Made by a program: the position numbers and the translations under genes
Shown here: in pieces, positions 17,892 to 27,350 of the stretch
Layout of the letters: each line of letters starts with the position of its first letter
Numbering within the stretch: the first letter of the stretch is position 1
The notes under the pieces: model-generated
Database searches by the model: none
The model's input: only the letters and a program-made list of their open reading frames with translations
What the model was told of the DNA's origin: nothing
Assembly (NCBI RefSeq): GCF_010233585.1
Contig: NZ_CP045997.1
Coordinates: 8,891,487-8,955,486 of the forward strand
Length of the DNA stretch: 64,000 nucleotides
Direction: 5' to 3'
Source of the DNA: Spirosoma endbachense
GTDB taxonomy: Bacteria; Bacteroidota; Bacteroidia; Cytophagales; Spirosomataceae

Positions 17892-17921
17892 TTGACTTCC
17901 TGAAATCGGCTTTTACCTTTG
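17892..17921 (+). promoter_or_regulatory. Bacteroidota-type promoter of the second susC-like gene
   Basis: A TTG at 17892-17894, a 19-nt spacer and TACCTTTG at 17914-17921 match the TTG-N19-TAnnTTTG layout of Bacteroidota housekeeping promoters. Transcription would start a few bases downstream, within the palindrome at 17923-17939, giving a leader of about 95 bases. Confidence 0.7.
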
Positions 17922-17922
17922 T

Positions 17923-17939
17923 ATTCAACATTGTTGAAT
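17923..17939. promoter_or_regulatory. Palindromic operator attcaaca-T-tgttgaat
   Basis: A perfect 8-bp dyad around one base, starting 1 base after the -7 box, so it covers the transcription start. The core TTCAACATTGTTGAA recurs with one changed base and one shifted centre base as TTCAACAATATTGAA in front of the XRE-cupin regulator gene (24720-24734). A repressor site for that regulator is the likely meaning. Confidence 0.65.
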
Positions 17940-18024
17940 TTCAATAAACTCTGTTATAGTGCTTGCCTGATTGGTTCGCCATTGTCTCGAATGCACATGC
18001 CTTAAACCCAAACCTTACTCGTTC

Positions 18025-21000
18025 ATGAAGAAAACTATCCGAAATCCGCATAGGGATTTTACAAGATTCCTATGCCCTGTTCTCTCTATAGCTTTCCTGT
18101 TTCAAGGGGCTTTGGAGACGTATGCTGCAGGGCCTGTTGAGCGACTTGAAACGTACACTATTTCAGCCTCCGGGCTGGCAATGCCTCTACTTACTCGATC
18201 CGGAAAAAAGCCTGACAACGTAGCAAAAAGCGTGGACCGGACCATTTCGGGAAAGGTGACCGACGAGAATGATCAACCCTTGCCTGGGGTCAGTATCGTG
18301 GTAAAAGGCTCGACCATTGGTACGGCCAGCAAAGCTGATGGGACATTTTCGCTAAACGTTAAAGAGGGGTCTGTTACCTTGGTTTTCTCGTTTATGGGCT
18401 ACGTGGCGCATGAAGTGGCTACTGGCAATAAAACCTCCATCGACGTGAAGCTGCTGCCCAACGCCGAGCAGTTGAAAGAGGTTGTCGTCGTGGGCTATGG
18501 CACGCAGCAAAAGAAGGATCTGACCGGATCGGTTGGCTCCATCTCCGCAAAAGATATTGAAACCTCGACCATCAATACACCGGACAAAGCCTTGCAGGGA
18601 AAAATAGCAGGCGTGCAGGTTCATACGAACTCGCACGCACCCGGCGGTGGCATTGCCGTTCAGGTTCGTGGAACGGCGTCTTTGTCGGCGGGCGGCTCTC
18701 CACTCTACGTAATCGATGGAATGCCGATCAGCAGTGGTACGCAAACGAGCGCCAGCACGGACGCTGGTTCGTTTGGGGGGGCTCCGAATCCATTAAACTC
18801 GATTGATCCATCGGATATCGAGTCGGTACAGGTGCTAAAAGATGCCTCAGCAACAGCTATTTACGGTTCGAGAGCGGCCAATGGCGTTGTTCTGATCAGC
18901 ACCAAACGAGGGAAGGCGAATCAACACAATGTCGATTTCGATATTTCGGTCGGCGTCCAGCAGGCCCGGCGCAAGCTTCCCTTTCTGAATGCGGAACAAT
19001 GGGCGCAGCAAGCCAATGAACGCGCTACGTTGCTGAGCCGACCGCCAACCTACACGCAGGCTCAGGTAGCCGCTTTTGGGAAAGGCACCGACTGGCAGAA
19101 TGAAGTGTTTCAGGCTGCTCCCCGGCAGGCCTATAAACTGGCGTTTTCGGGCGGTGGGCAGAATCTGCGCTATTTGATTGGGGGCAATTACACCAGCCAG
19201 AATGGCATTTTGCCCGGTTCCAGTTTCAAGCGATATGGTACAACGATCAACCTGGACGCTGATGTCAGCAAGCGGTTACGGATTGGCGAAAGTTTGCTTT
19301 TTAGCGTAACGGATCAGTATACGGTGCCAACGGATACAAAGGGCTACGAGGGCATCTCCAATGTGATCAATGCGATCTATCAGGCTCCGCCAACCATTCC
19401 GGCGCGGGATAGCCTCGGTTTGCCCAACAACCTACGCAACTTCCCGCTTGGGAGCGGCCTGGAAAATCCGTTGACCATGACCGAACAGTACAAGCAGTTG
19501 AGCAATACGCTACGCTTGATTGGTACGGCCTATGCCAACTACAACATCATGGACGGTCTGGATCTGGACATTCGTGTAGGGGCTGACATTCGGGACTGGC
19601 GCTACCACGAATATTATCCAATCGGCTCAGAAGCGGCAGCGGGCGCGAGTGGAAAAGCCCGTCAGATTGCGGTTCGAAACATCAACATTACCAACGCCAA
19701 TACGCTGACCTACACAAAAACGATCAATAATCTCCATAAGCTTAAAGTACTGGGCGGGTTTACCTACCAGCGGGAGAAAAACGAAACGATGGATGCATCG
19801 TCCTTTGGCTTCCCCAGCGATGTGTTTCAATACTATAACCTGGGCCTGGGTAGCAGTCCCCAAACGCCGGGCAGCAATCAGAATGAATGGACGCTGATTT
19901 CGTATCTGGGTCGGGTAAACTATACGTTCAACGACAAGTATCTGCTGACGGCGTCGATCCGGGCCGACGGCGATTCGAAATTTGGAGCCAATAACAAATA
20001 CGGAATTTTCCCCTCGGTTGCGTTGGCCTGGCAGCTGGGCGACGAACCTTTCATCCGAAATCTGGGTGTTTTCGACCTGTTGAAATTGCGGACTAGTTTC
20101 GGGCGGACGGGCAATGAATCCATCGGCGTATATAGGTCACTGTCACTGCTTGGTACGTCGTTTGGTACGCGTAGTTCCTATATTTTCGGCGGCTCGAAGG
20201 TGCCGATTGCGTATCCCAACAACATTCCCAATCCTGACCTGAGCTGGGAGAAAACGCAGGAATACAATTTGGGCCTTGATTTTTCACTATTCAAAAACCG
20301 ACTCAGCGTTTCGGTCGATGCGTATTACAAGAAAACAACCGATCTGCTGCTCGACGTGCCGATTTCGTCTCAAACCGGCTTCAGCAGTGTGTTGAAAAAT
20401 ACGGGCGCAATGCTCAATAAAGGTATTGAAATAGGCGTAAACAGTACGAATCTGGCTGGTAAACTGGGCTGGACAACGAACTTCAACATTGCCTTTAACC
20501 GCAACGAGATTTTATCATTGGGTGGGGCGCCTTATCAATATACCGGCTGGGTTGGTGGTGGGAATGTAACACCCCACGATAAGAACACGGCTCGACTGGA
20601 GCCGGGGCATTCGGTCGGGGAGTTCTACGGTTCGATATATGAGGGTGTCTGGAAATCAACGGAGGAGATCAAGCAGGTGGGCACAATGCCAGCCGCCAAA
20701 CCCGGTGATATTCGCTACAAAGATGTGAATGGTGATGGTACCTATAACACCGAAAGCGACGACGTATTTCTGGGTAACCCGAACCCAAAATTCAATTTTG
20801 GCCTAACGAACGATCTGAATTATGGCCCGCTCAGTTTGCATGTGTTTATGTATGGTGAATACGGCAACTCAGTCCTTAATCTGGCCAAGCAGCAGTGGTT
20901 ATTAGACGGATTGGGCGTGTCGGCCATGCGGCTGGATCGCTGGTCACCCACGAATCCGAACGGAATTTATCCGGGGGCGGGGGCATCGAATCCCCAGCGC

Positions 21001-21261
21001 GTCAGCTCGATTATGGTCGAAGATGGGTCATTCCTGCGTATCCAGACCATCGCACTGACCTGCAAACTACCTTCGTTCTCCAAGTTTATCAAAAATGCCC
21101 GGATTGGCATCGGGGTTGATAATCTGGCAGTGCTGACGAAATACACGGGCTATGATCCTGAGCTGAATTCATACGGTTCCAGTAACACGACTAAAGGGAT
21201 GGATCGTTACGGTTATCCATCGGCCCGCACCTTCCGTCTTGATCTTAAACTGGGTTTTTAA
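18025..21261 (+). CDS. SusC/RagA-type TonB-dependent transporter
   Basis: The ATG at 18025 is chosen because it opens the signal sequence (MKKTIRNPHRDFTRFLC); an upstream TTG is less likely. The 1078-residue product has an unusual linker of about 45 residues after the signal, then a carboxypeptidase-D-like domain (RTISGKVTDENDQPLPGVSI), KEVVVVGYGTQQ, a plug (YVIDGMPISSGTQ, LKDASATAIYGSRAANGVV) and a barrel ending in FRLDLKLGF. No STN domain is seen. It imports an oligosaccharide with the SusD 19 bases downstream. The promoter and a palindromic operator lie about 100 bases upstream. The locus continues into a GH39-like hydrolase and sugar-acid enzymes. Confidence 0.95.
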   Translation: MKKTIRNPHRDFTRFLCPVLSIAFLFQGALETYAAGPVERLETYTISASGLAMPLLTRSGKKPDNVAKSVDRTISGKVTDENDQPLPGVSIVVKGSTIGTASKADGTFSLNVKEGSVTLVFSFMGYVAHEVATGNKTSIDVKLLPNAEQLKEVVVVGYGTQQKKDLTGSVGSISAKDIETSTINTPDKALQGKIAGVQVHTNSHAPGGGIAVQVRGTASLSAGGSPLYVIDGMPISSGTQTSASTDAGSFGGAPNPLNSIDPSDIESVQVLKDASATAIYGSRAANGVVLISTKRGKANQHNVDFDISVGVQQARRKLPFLNAEQWAQQANERATLLSRPPTYTQAQVAAFGKGTDWQNEVFQAAPRQAYKLAFSGGGQNLRYLIGGNYTSQNGILPGSSFKRYGTTINLDADVSKRLRIGESLLFSVTDQYTVPTDTKGYEGISNVINAIYQAPPTIPARDSLGLPNNLRNFPLGSGLENPLTMTEQYKQLSNTLRLIGTAYANYNIMDGLDLDIRVGADIRDWRYHEYYPIGSEAAAGASGKARQIAVRNINITNANTLTYTKTINNLHKLKVLGGFTYQREKNETMDASSFGFPSDVFQYYNLGLGSSPQTPGSNQNEWTLISYLGRVNYTFNDKYLLTASIRADGDSKFGANNKYGIFPSVALAWQLGDEPFIRNLGVFDLLKLRTSFGRTGNESIGVYRSLSLLGTSFGTRSSYIFGGSKVPIAYPNNIPNPDLSWEKTQEYNLGLDFSLFKNRLSVSVDAYYKKTTDLLLDVPISSQTGFSSVLKNTGAMLNKGIEIGVNSTNLAGKLGWTTNFNIAFNRNEILSLGGAPYQYTGWVGGGNVTPHDKNTARLEPGHSVGEFYGSIYEGVWKSTEEIKQVGTMPAAKPGDIRYKDVNGDGTYNTESDDVFLGNPNPKFNFGLTNDLNYGPLSLHVFMYGEYGNSVLNLAKQQWLLDGLGVSAMRLDRWSPTNPNGIYPGAGASNPQRVSSIMVEDGSFLRIQTIALTCKLPSFSKFIKNARIGIGVDNLAVLTKYTGYDPELNSYGSSNTTKGMDRYGYPSARTFRLDLKLGF

Positions 21262-21280
21262 CTCCTAACCAGCCATTTCC

Positions 21281-22831
21281 ATGATTACCCTAGTTAAAAC
21301 CAACAAAGTCGCAGCCATCTGCGTGGGGTTACTCCTCGCCGGAAGCACTGGCTGTCAGGATATATTAGACGAAAAAGTATACAGCCAGGTTGCCGTCGAT
21401 GCCTTTTACAAAACCAGCGATCAGGCGCAGCTGGCATTGAACGGCGTGTATACACGACTCTGGGACGATACGTATCGCGATGGCCAGTGGGTGACGCTGG
21501 GCGATGTAACGGCGGGCATCCTGATTGGGGGTGGCTCGGCCAACGGTTCCGGCGATCGATCAGGCGTTACCAACGATTTCAATACGTTCTCCTGGAATTC
21601 CGACGCGCTTGAATTATCGACGGCCTGGGATTTTTATTATGCCGCCATCAACCGGGCGAACGTATTGATTGATAAACTGGCTGGTTCTACGATCTCGAAC
21701 AAGGCGCGGCTGGATGGCGAAACCCGGTTTTTGCGTGCTCTTTTTTACTTTAACCTGGTCCGTATTTTCGGTGGCGTTCCGCTCCAAACGCAGGGTACTA
21801 CGGATCTGAGTGAAGTAAACAAACCGCGCAACACTGCCGAAGAAGTTTACGCATTTATTGGTAAAGATCTGGAAACGGCCGCCAGCGAATTGAGTCCCTA
21901 TAGCGAGGGCGATCATACCGCGGGCAAGGCGACCTCGCTGGCTGCTACGTCGCTGCTGGCGAAGGTGTACCTGCAACAACGGCAATGGCAAAAAGCTGCC
22001 GATGAAGCCAGGAAAGTAATCGATTCGAAAGCGTTCGACCTGATGGCCGATTATGAAACCATTGTGAACCCAGACTTTCGCAATGGCAAAGAAATGATCT
22101 TCTCGATCCAGCATGGCGGCAATGCCAATAGTACTTCGCAACTGTACCAGACCCGGATGATCTATCTGTTCGGGCCACCCGCCATGTCGTTGTCCAATGG
22201 GACCAGCATACAGTTCCACTTTCTGAAAGACCTGGTTATTTTCCAGGCGCGGAAGGAGTTTTTTGCCAACTCACCCGATACGTACCGAAAGTGGTGGTCG
22301 GTGCGGGATAAGATGCCGTACTACTACAAAAATGGCATCAAAGACCTGGTCCGTGATACGGTGAAAATGTACGCGCCATTCCTGACTAAATTCAATCGGG
22401 TCGACTTTTCGACAGGCATCCTGAAGGAAGGCGTGGACTATCCGTTGATTCGGTACGCGGATGTGCTGCTAACCTACGCCGAAGCGATCAATGAATTGGG
22501 GAACCCAACCCCGGCTGCCTACGAAGCTATCAATAAAGTCCGGCAACGGGCGCGGGCTGTGGGTACGGCCAATGCGCAGCCCGCCAGTCTTTACCCGGAT
22601 TTAGCTGGGCTCAGCCAGGCACAATTTCGGGATGCGTTACTGACCGAACGGGCCCGTGAATTCGTTGGCGAAGGACATTATCGATGGGATTTGCTACGTC
22701 ACGATCGACTGATTACCAACGCCAAACAACTGGGCATTACGGCAGCCGCCGACAAACACACACTGTTCCCGATTCCGGCGCTGCAACTAAGTCGCAACAC
22801 GGCCTTAAAGCAAAACCCAGGGTATAATTAG
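21281..22831 (+). CDS. SusD/RagB-type surface lipoprotein
   Basis: 516 residues. The lipoprotein signal ends with the lipobox STGC at about residue 25. The SusD features are AQLALNGVYTRLWDD, the FLRALFYFNLVRIFGGVPL helix pair, TPR-like TSLLAKVYLQQRQWQKAADE, and a RagB C-terminus with YPLIRYADVLLTYAEA, the LTERAREFVGEGHYRWDLLR segment and NPGYN. It is paired with the SusC-like gene 19 bases upstream and is expected to bind the same glycan at the cell surface. The transcript is followed by a palindromic repeat before the GH39-like gene, which could lower read-through. Confidence 0.94.
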   Translation: MITLVKTNKVAAICVGLLLAGSTGCQDILDEKVYSQVAVDAFYKTSDQAQLALNGVYTRLWDDTYRDGQWVTLGDVTAGILIGGGSANGSGDRSGVTNDFNTFSWNSDALELSTAWDFYYAAINRANVLIDKLAGSTISNKARLDGETRFLRALFYFNLVRIFGGVPLQTQGTTDLSEVNKPRNTAEEVYAFIGKDLETAASELSPYSEGDHTAGKATSLAATSLLAKVYLQQRQWQKAADEARKVIDSKAFDLMADYETIVNPDFRNGKEMIFSIQHGGNANSTSQLYQTRMIYLFGPPAMSLSNGTSIQFHFLKDLVIFQARKEFFANSPDTYRKWWSVRDKMPYYYKNGIKDLVRDTVKMYAPFLTKFNRVDFSTGILKEGVDYPLIRYADVLLTYAEAINELGNPTPAAYEAINKVRQRARAVGTANAQPASLYPDLAGLSQAQFRDALLTERAREFVGEGHYRWDLLRHDRLITNAKQLGITAAADKHTLFPIPALQLSRNTALKQNPGYN

Positions 22832-22855
22832 GACTCATCAAGCTTAATTCTACTT

Positions 22856-22888
22856 AAACCTATAAGGTTTTTGAAACCTTATAGGTTT
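22856..22888. repeat. 33-bp palindromic repeat, copy 1
   Basis: Two 15-bp arms (aaacctataaggttt and its complement) flank ttg. The same 33 bases recur exactly at 61689-61721, and an interrupted copy lies at 40100-40162. It is a dispersed intergenic palindrome that may also terminate the susC-susD transcript. Confidence 0.85.
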
Positions 22889-22928
22889 GAATGCAGCCAA
22901 TCGCTATTTCTTACCTTTTTTATATTCT

Positions 22929-24650
22929 ATGAATCAACGTAAACGCAATTCCTGGCTAAAGCTGATTGCACTTAATGCCTGTATGCTCAGCTCTCTTCTC
23001 AGCACCGATTTACTGGCGCAGACCAGTACTGACAAACCCACACAGATTGAAGTTGATCTGACGAAAGACAAAGGTCCACTGAAACCAATCTGGGCGTGGT
23101 TTGGCTATGACGAACCCAATTATACGTACATGAAGGACGGTAAGAAATTACTGACCGAAATCTCTAAGTTGAGTAAAGTGCCGGTCTACGTTCGGGTGCA
23201 TAGTCTGCTGGTTACGGGCGACGGGGAGGCCGCGCTAAAATGGGGTTCCACCAATGCCTATACCGAAGACGCGAACGGCAAGCCAGTCTATAACTGGACC
23301 ATCGTCGATAAGATTTTCGATACGTTCATCGAGCGCGGTATGAAACCCATTGCTCAGATTGGATTCATGCCGCAAGCTCTTTCCACGAAGCCTGAACCCT
23401 ACCGGCACCATTGGAAACCCGGTGATAATTACAATGACATTTACCTCGGCTGGGCCTACCCACCCAAAGATTACGCCAAATGGAGCGAGCTGGTCTATCA
23501 GTGGGTGAAGCACTCCGTCGCGAAATACGGTCAGAAAGAGGTCGAAAGCTGGTACTGGGAACTCTGGAATGAACCCAACATCAGCTACTGGAAAGGCACT
23601 ACAGAGGAATACATCAAACTCTATGACTATACCGCCGATGCCGTGAAGCGGGCTTTGCCAACCGCCAAAATGGGCGGTCCCGAAGTGACAGGACCGGGTA
23701 ACGAAAAATCGCATACATTTTTCAAAGCGTTCATGGACCACATTGTCAATGGAAAGAACTATGTAACGGGAAAGGTCGGTACCCCAATTGATTTCATTAC
23801 ATTCCATGCTAAAGGCGCGCCCAAACTGGTGGACGGGCATGTGCAGATGAACATGGGCACGCAGTTGCGCGACATCGACAAAGGCTTTGAAGTCGTAGCG
23901 TCGTACCCCAGCCTTAAAAACCTGCCGATCATTATTGGTGAGTCGGACCCGGAAGGTTGCGCGGCCTGCTCGGAGGATTTTAGCCCCCAGAATGCCTACC
24001 GCAATGGCACGATGTATTCCAGCTATACGGCCGCTTCATTTGCCCGCAAATATGACCTGGCACAGTCGCGTGGTGTTAACCTGGCCGGTGCGGTTACCTG
24101 GGCGTTTGAATTTGAAGACCAGCCCTGGTTCCGGGGATTTCGCGATCTGGCCACCAACGGCGTCGATAAACCCGTTCTGAACGTATTCCGCATGTTTGGC
24201 ATGATGCCGGGCAATCGGGTTGAGGTAAAAAGTGGGTTAGCGTATGATTATGCTCGTGTGCGGGATGAGAGCGTACGCGCCGAAGCAGATATCAATGCCC
24301 TGGCGTCTAAAGATGCCAGATCGGCGGCTGTAATGGTGTGGAACTACCACGATGATAACGTTCCGGCTGCCGACGCGCCTGTTTCGGTTCGGTTGAAAGG
24401 ATTACCGAACAAGAAAGTTACGCTCCATCATTACCGCATTGACAAGGAGTTCAGTAACTCGTATGAAGTCTGGAAGAAAATGGGCTCGCCCAAGAATCCA
24501 ACGACCGAACAGGTGGCCGAACTGGAAGCAACTGGTCAGTTGAAAGAGCTTTCTGCACCCGAATCAGTACCAGTAACCAGTGGTGAAGCCACTTTGAATT
24601 TCGCCTTACCCCGGCAGGGTGTATCCCTGCTAAAGCTGTCGTGGGACTAA
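22929..24650 (+). CDS. GH39-like glycoside hydrolase
   Basis: The ATG at 22929 begins a signal peptide (SLLSTDLLAQ), giving a 573-residue exported enzyme. The catalytic barrel shows the clan GH-A pattern: the acid/base in YWELWNEPN (E215) and a probable nucleophile in LPIIIGESDPEG (E338). VYVRVHSLLVTGDG, near residue 80, fits the early strands of family 39 (beta-xylosidase/alpha-L-iduronidase type), and a beta-sandwich follows from about residue 440. Neighbours convert a sugar acid, so the released sugar may be a xyloside, a uronic acid or a deoxy sugar; this is inference. It follows SusD by 97 bases with a hairpin between. Confidence 0.85.
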   Translation: MNQRKRNSWLKLIALNACMLSSLLSTDLLAQTSTDKPTQIEVDLTKDKGPLKPIWAWFGYDEPNYTYMKDGKKLLTEISKLSKVPVYVRVHSLLVTGDGEAALKWGSTNAYTEDANGKPVYNWTIVDKIFDTFIERGMKPIAQIGFMPQALSTKPEPYRHHWKPGDNYNDIYLGWAYPPKDYAKWSELVYQWVKHSVAKYGQKEVESWYWELWNEPNISYWKGTTEEYIKLYDYTADAVKRALPTAKMGGPEVTGPGNEKSHTFFKAFMDHIVNGKNYVTGKVGTPIDFITFHAKGAPKLVDGHVQMNMGTQLRDIDKGFEVVASYPSLKNLPIIIGESDPEGCAACSEDFSPQNAYRNGTMYSSYTAASFARKYDLAQSRGVNLAGAVTWAFEFEDQPWFRGFRDLATNGVDKPVLNVFRMFGMMPGNRVEVKSGLAYDYARVRDESVRAEADINALASKDARSAAVMVWNYHDDNVPAADAPVSVRLKGLPNKKVTLHHYRIDKEFSNSYEVWKKMGSPKNPTTEQVAELEATGQLKELSAPESVPVTSGEATLNFALPRQGVSLLKLSWD

Positions 24651-24708
24651 TTCAAACCTTGATTACAACCATTTTAACCAGTTTTTTAAGCCCTGTCACT
24701 TGAAATAT

Positions 24709-24745
24709 GTCTACTTTCGTTCAACAATATTGAACGAAAGTAGAC
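24709..24745. promoter_or_regulatory. 16-bp-arm palindrome in front of the XRE-cupin gene
   Basis: Perfect arms (gtctactttcgttcaa and its complement) flank caata. The site ends 8 bases before the ATG at 24754, so it overlaps the leader and probably the promoter. Its centre TTCAACAATATTGAA matches the operator at 17924-17938 in 13 of 15 positions. It is probably an autoregulatory operator. Confidence 0.7.
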
Positions 24746-24753
24746 GAAGGAAT

Positions 24754-25314
24754 ATGATTTCAATCGACAATAATACCAGCAAGTTGAACCTGGGAGATCG
24801 GATTAAAATCCTGCGGATTAACCAGAACCGGACACTTCAGGAAATCGCGGATGCCAGCGATTTGTCTAAAAGTATGATCTCGAAAATTGAGAACAATAAA
24901 ACGGTTCCGTCGGTGGCGGCTCTGGTTAAAATCGCAAATACACTGGGTACAACAATCTCCAATTTACTTGAACATGACGGCTGGCTGAATGCTATTGTGA
25001 CGCCCCGCCAAAAAGCGGAAGAAAGCCTGACGCAGACGGATAAAGGGTACTCGATTTATCCTTATGCGTCGGAATACCACGAGAAGAAAATGCAGCCTTT
25101 TCTATTCGTGGGTAAAAAAGGGGAAGTTAAACCGCATGAGCTGTCCCACGAGGGCGAAGAGTTTATCTACGTCATTCGGGGCCAGATGAAAATGCAGGTT
25201 GGTGAGGTTGAATATCAACTCAAAGAAGGCGACAGCCTTTATTTTAACTCCTCCCTGAAGCACGGCATTCAGCCGACTTCTGATGAGGTAGCCTATTTAG
25301 ACATCTTTGTTTAA
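24754..25314 (+). CDS. XRE-family regulator with C-terminal cupin
   Basis: The ATG at 24754 is used; upstream extension would translate the palindrome. The 186-residue product has an HTH_3 domain at about 12-68 (LGDRIKILRINQNRTLQEIA, SKSMISKIENNKTVPS) and a cupin_2 domain at about 115-185 (KPHELSHEGEEFIYVIRGQM, LKEGDSLYFNSSLKHGI) with metal-type residues H, E and a distal H. This class binds a small sugar or acid in the cupin and controls catabolic genes. It lies between the GH39-like gene and the dehydratase gene (12 bases downstream). Palindromes at its own promoter and at the susC promoter are its likely sites. Confidence 0.9.
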   Translation: MISIDNNTSKLNLGDRIKILRINQNRTLQEIADASDLSKSMISKIENNKTVPSVAALVKIANTLGTTISNLLEHDGWLNAIVTPRQKAEESLTQTDKGYSIYPYASEYHEKKMQPFLFVGKKGEVKPHELSHEGEEFIYVIRGQMKMQVGEVEYQLKEGDSLYFNSSLKHGIQPTSDEVAYLDIFV

Positions 25315-25326
25315 TTCGTAAGTACC

Positions 25327-26496
25327 ATGAAAATTCGTGCCGTCAGGACTAAACTCTACCAATGGAACGGGCCGGTAAAAACCGGTGATACCATCTTTGC
25401 GACGCCCCTCAGCCCGCTTCACTTTCAACAGGATTCTCAGGCCGCTTTCCGGTTTTTTAGCTGGCTGGTTGTCGAAATCGAAACCGATGAGGGGCATATC
25501 GGTATTGGCAACGCGGGTCTTTGTCCCGACGTAACCAAGAAGATCATCGACAGCAAACTGGCCTCGCTCCTGATCGGCGAAAATCCGCTTAACACCGAAT
25601 ATCTCTTTGAAAAAATGTACCGCTCGACCGTTGCCTACGGTCGGAAAGGTGCCGTCATTGCCGCGATCAGTGCGCTGGACATTGCCTTGTGGGACATTAA
25701 AGGGCTGGCCTTCAATCAACCTGTGTTTATGCTGCTGGGCGGACGGACCAAACCGCAGATCGAAACGTATTACAGCCGGTTGTACACCCGCGATCTGGAC
25801 AGTTTACAGGCCGAAGCCGCTCACTACAAAGCCGAAGGATTTACGGGAATGAAACTCCGTTGTGGTTATCCGCTGACGGATGGACTGGCCGGGCTGAAGA
25901 AAAACGTAGAGATGGTCCGTGTTGTGCGGGAGACCGTCGGCGACGATGTAGACATCATGCTCGAAGCCTATATGGGTTTCAATTTTCCCTACGCCAAACA
26001 ACTCCTCAAAGCGCTGGAGCCCTACAATCTGCGCTGGGTCGAAGAACTAATGCTGCCCGACGAGATCCAAAATTTCGCCAAGCTAAAACAGTACACCGAT
26101 ATCCCGCTGTCGGGCGGGGAGCATGAATACACACGCTACGGTTTCCATGATCTGTTGCAGACCGGTGCGCTCGATATTTTCCAGTTTGATACCAACCGGG
26201 TTGGTGGCTTCACCGAAGCACAGAAAATCTGCAATATGGCACTGGTACATGGTGTCGAGGTGATTCCACACGGTGGACAGATGCACAATTTGCACGTCGT
26301 CATGAGTTCATTCGCCTGCCCCATGGCCGAATATTTCCCCCAGACCGAAATTGAAGTCGGCAACGAAATGTTCTGGTATATTTTTGATGGTGAAGCTATT
26401 GCCGAAAACGGCAAACTCCAGCTCGACGATACTAAACCCGGCATGGGTCTGACCTTAAAAACCGAAGGACTCGAACACTTTACCATCATCGACTAA
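25327..26496 (+). CDS. Enolase-superfamily sugar-acid dehydratase (rhamnonate dehydratase-like)
   Basis: 389 residues with the mandelate racemase/muconate lactonizing enzyme layout: an N-terminal capping domain (WLVVEIETDEGHIGIG) and a barrel. GFTGMKLRCGYPLTDG carries the K-x-R in place of K-x-K, as in L-rhamnonate dehydratases. Metal-ligand regions are MLEAYMGFN, RWVEELMLPDE and GGEHEYTRYGF, and IPHGGQMHNLH gives the C-terminal histidine. These enzymes take water off aldonates to give 2-keto-3-deoxy acids. The following SDR and FAH-like genes match the next steps of a diketo-hydrolase route. The exact substrate (rhamnonate, fuconate, xylonate, galactonate) is not fixed by sequence. Confidence 0.88.
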   Translation: MKIRAVRTKLYQWNGPVKTGDTIFATPLSPLHFQQDSQAAFRFFSWLVVEIETDEGHIGIGNAGLCPDVTKKIIDSKLASLLIGENPLNTEYLFEKMYRSTVAYGRKGAVIAAISALDIALWDIKGLAFNQPVFMLLGGRTKPQIETYYSRLYTRDLDSLQAEAAHYKAEGFTGMKLRCGYPLTDGLAGLKKNVEMVRVVRETVGDDVDIMLEAYMGFNFPYAKQLLKALEPYNLRWVEELMLPDEIQNFAKLKQYTDIPLSGGEHEYTRYGFHDLLQTGALDIFQFDTNRVGGFTEAQKICNMALVHGVEVIPHGGQMHNLHVVMSSFACPMAEYFPQTEIEVGNEMFWYIFDGEAIAENGKLQLDDTKPGMGLTLKTEGLEHFTIID

Positions 26497-26516
26497 CCAA
26501 CCTGACTGAACGTATT

Positions 26517-27308
26517 ATGGAACAAATTTCGGTGGAACATAGCATTTTAGACCTGTTCAAGCTGCACGGTCAAACGGCGCTGGTGATAGGCGGGAACCGG
26601 GGACTTGGTTTGGCGATGGCTCAGGGATTAGCGGAGGCAGGGGCTAATATTGTGATTGCTGCCCGCGATGAAGCCACGAATCTGCAATCCGAAGAAGCGA
26701 TCAAATCGACCTATGGAGTTGATTGTATCAGCACCATTTGTGATGTAACGGCCGAAAAAAGCGTCAGATCGGCTGTTAATCAGACGGTAGATCAGTTCGG
26801 GAAAGTCGATATTCTGATCAATTCCGCCGGGATCAACATTCGGGGTGCCATTGAAGATTTATCCCTCGATGACTTTACGAAGGTACAGCAGGTCAACGTA
26901 ACGGGTACCTGGCTGGCCTGCCGCGAAGTGATTCCAGTCATGAAGCAGCATGGATACGGTCGGATCATCAACATCGGCTCGATGCTGGCGTTGACGGCTA
27001 TCCCAGACCGTACGCCCTATGCCACCAGTAAAGGTGCCATTCTGCAACTGACCCGCTCGCTGGCCATGGAAGTGGCTAAAGAAGGCATTACGGTCAATGC
27101 CATTTTGCCGGGCCCTTTCGCTACAGATTTGAACTTGCCCTTGCTTAATGACCCGGAGAAATATCAGGCATTCATCGCCAAAATTCCAATGGGCCGCTGG
27201 GGCGAACTTCACGAGATAAGCGGTATTGCGCTGTATCTGGCCAGTCGGGCGTCCAGCTATGTAACGGGCTCCTGCTTTTCGGTGGATGGCGGCTGGGTAA
27301 CTCAGTAA
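26517..27308 (+). CDS. Short-chain dehydrogenase/reductase (sugar-acid type)
   Basis: 263 residues. The cofactor motif is GGNRGLGLA (about residues 25-33, TGxxxGxG type with the first T replaced). INSAGIN is the NNAG equivalent, and the catalytic S155, Y168 and K172 lie in NIGSMLAL and YATSK. The C-terminus SVDGGWVTQ is typical of classical SDRs such as gluconate 5-dehydrogenase. In this operon it would oxidise the 2-keto-3-deoxy acid made by the dehydratase to a 2,4-diketo acid, the substrate for the FAH-like enzyme next door. That step is inferred from gene order. It starts 20 bases after the dehydratase stop. Confidence 0.92.
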   Translation: MEQISVEHSILDLFKLHGQTALVIGGNRGLGLAMAQGLAEAGANIVIAARDEATNLQSEEAIKSTYGVDCISTICDVTAEKSVRSAVNQTVDQFGKVDILINSAGINIRGAIEDLSLDDFTKVQQVNVTGTWLACREVIPVMKQHGYGRIINIGSMLALTAIPDRTPYATSKGAILQLTRSLAMEVAKEGITVNAILPGPFATDLNLPLLNDPEKYQAFIAKIPMGRWGELHEISGIALYLASRASSYVTGSCFSVDGGWVTQ

Positions 27309-27350
27309 CCCACAGTATTTTATCATTATTCCTAAACCTTCCCCAACTTC

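Noticed and set aside
21614..22219. 201-codon minus-strand frame in the second susD-like gene
   Set aside because: Shadow of a strong SusD coding region.
23235..23840. 201-codon minus-strand frame over the GH39-like gene
   Set aside because: Overlaps the catalytic part of the hydrolase on the other strand; no motifs.
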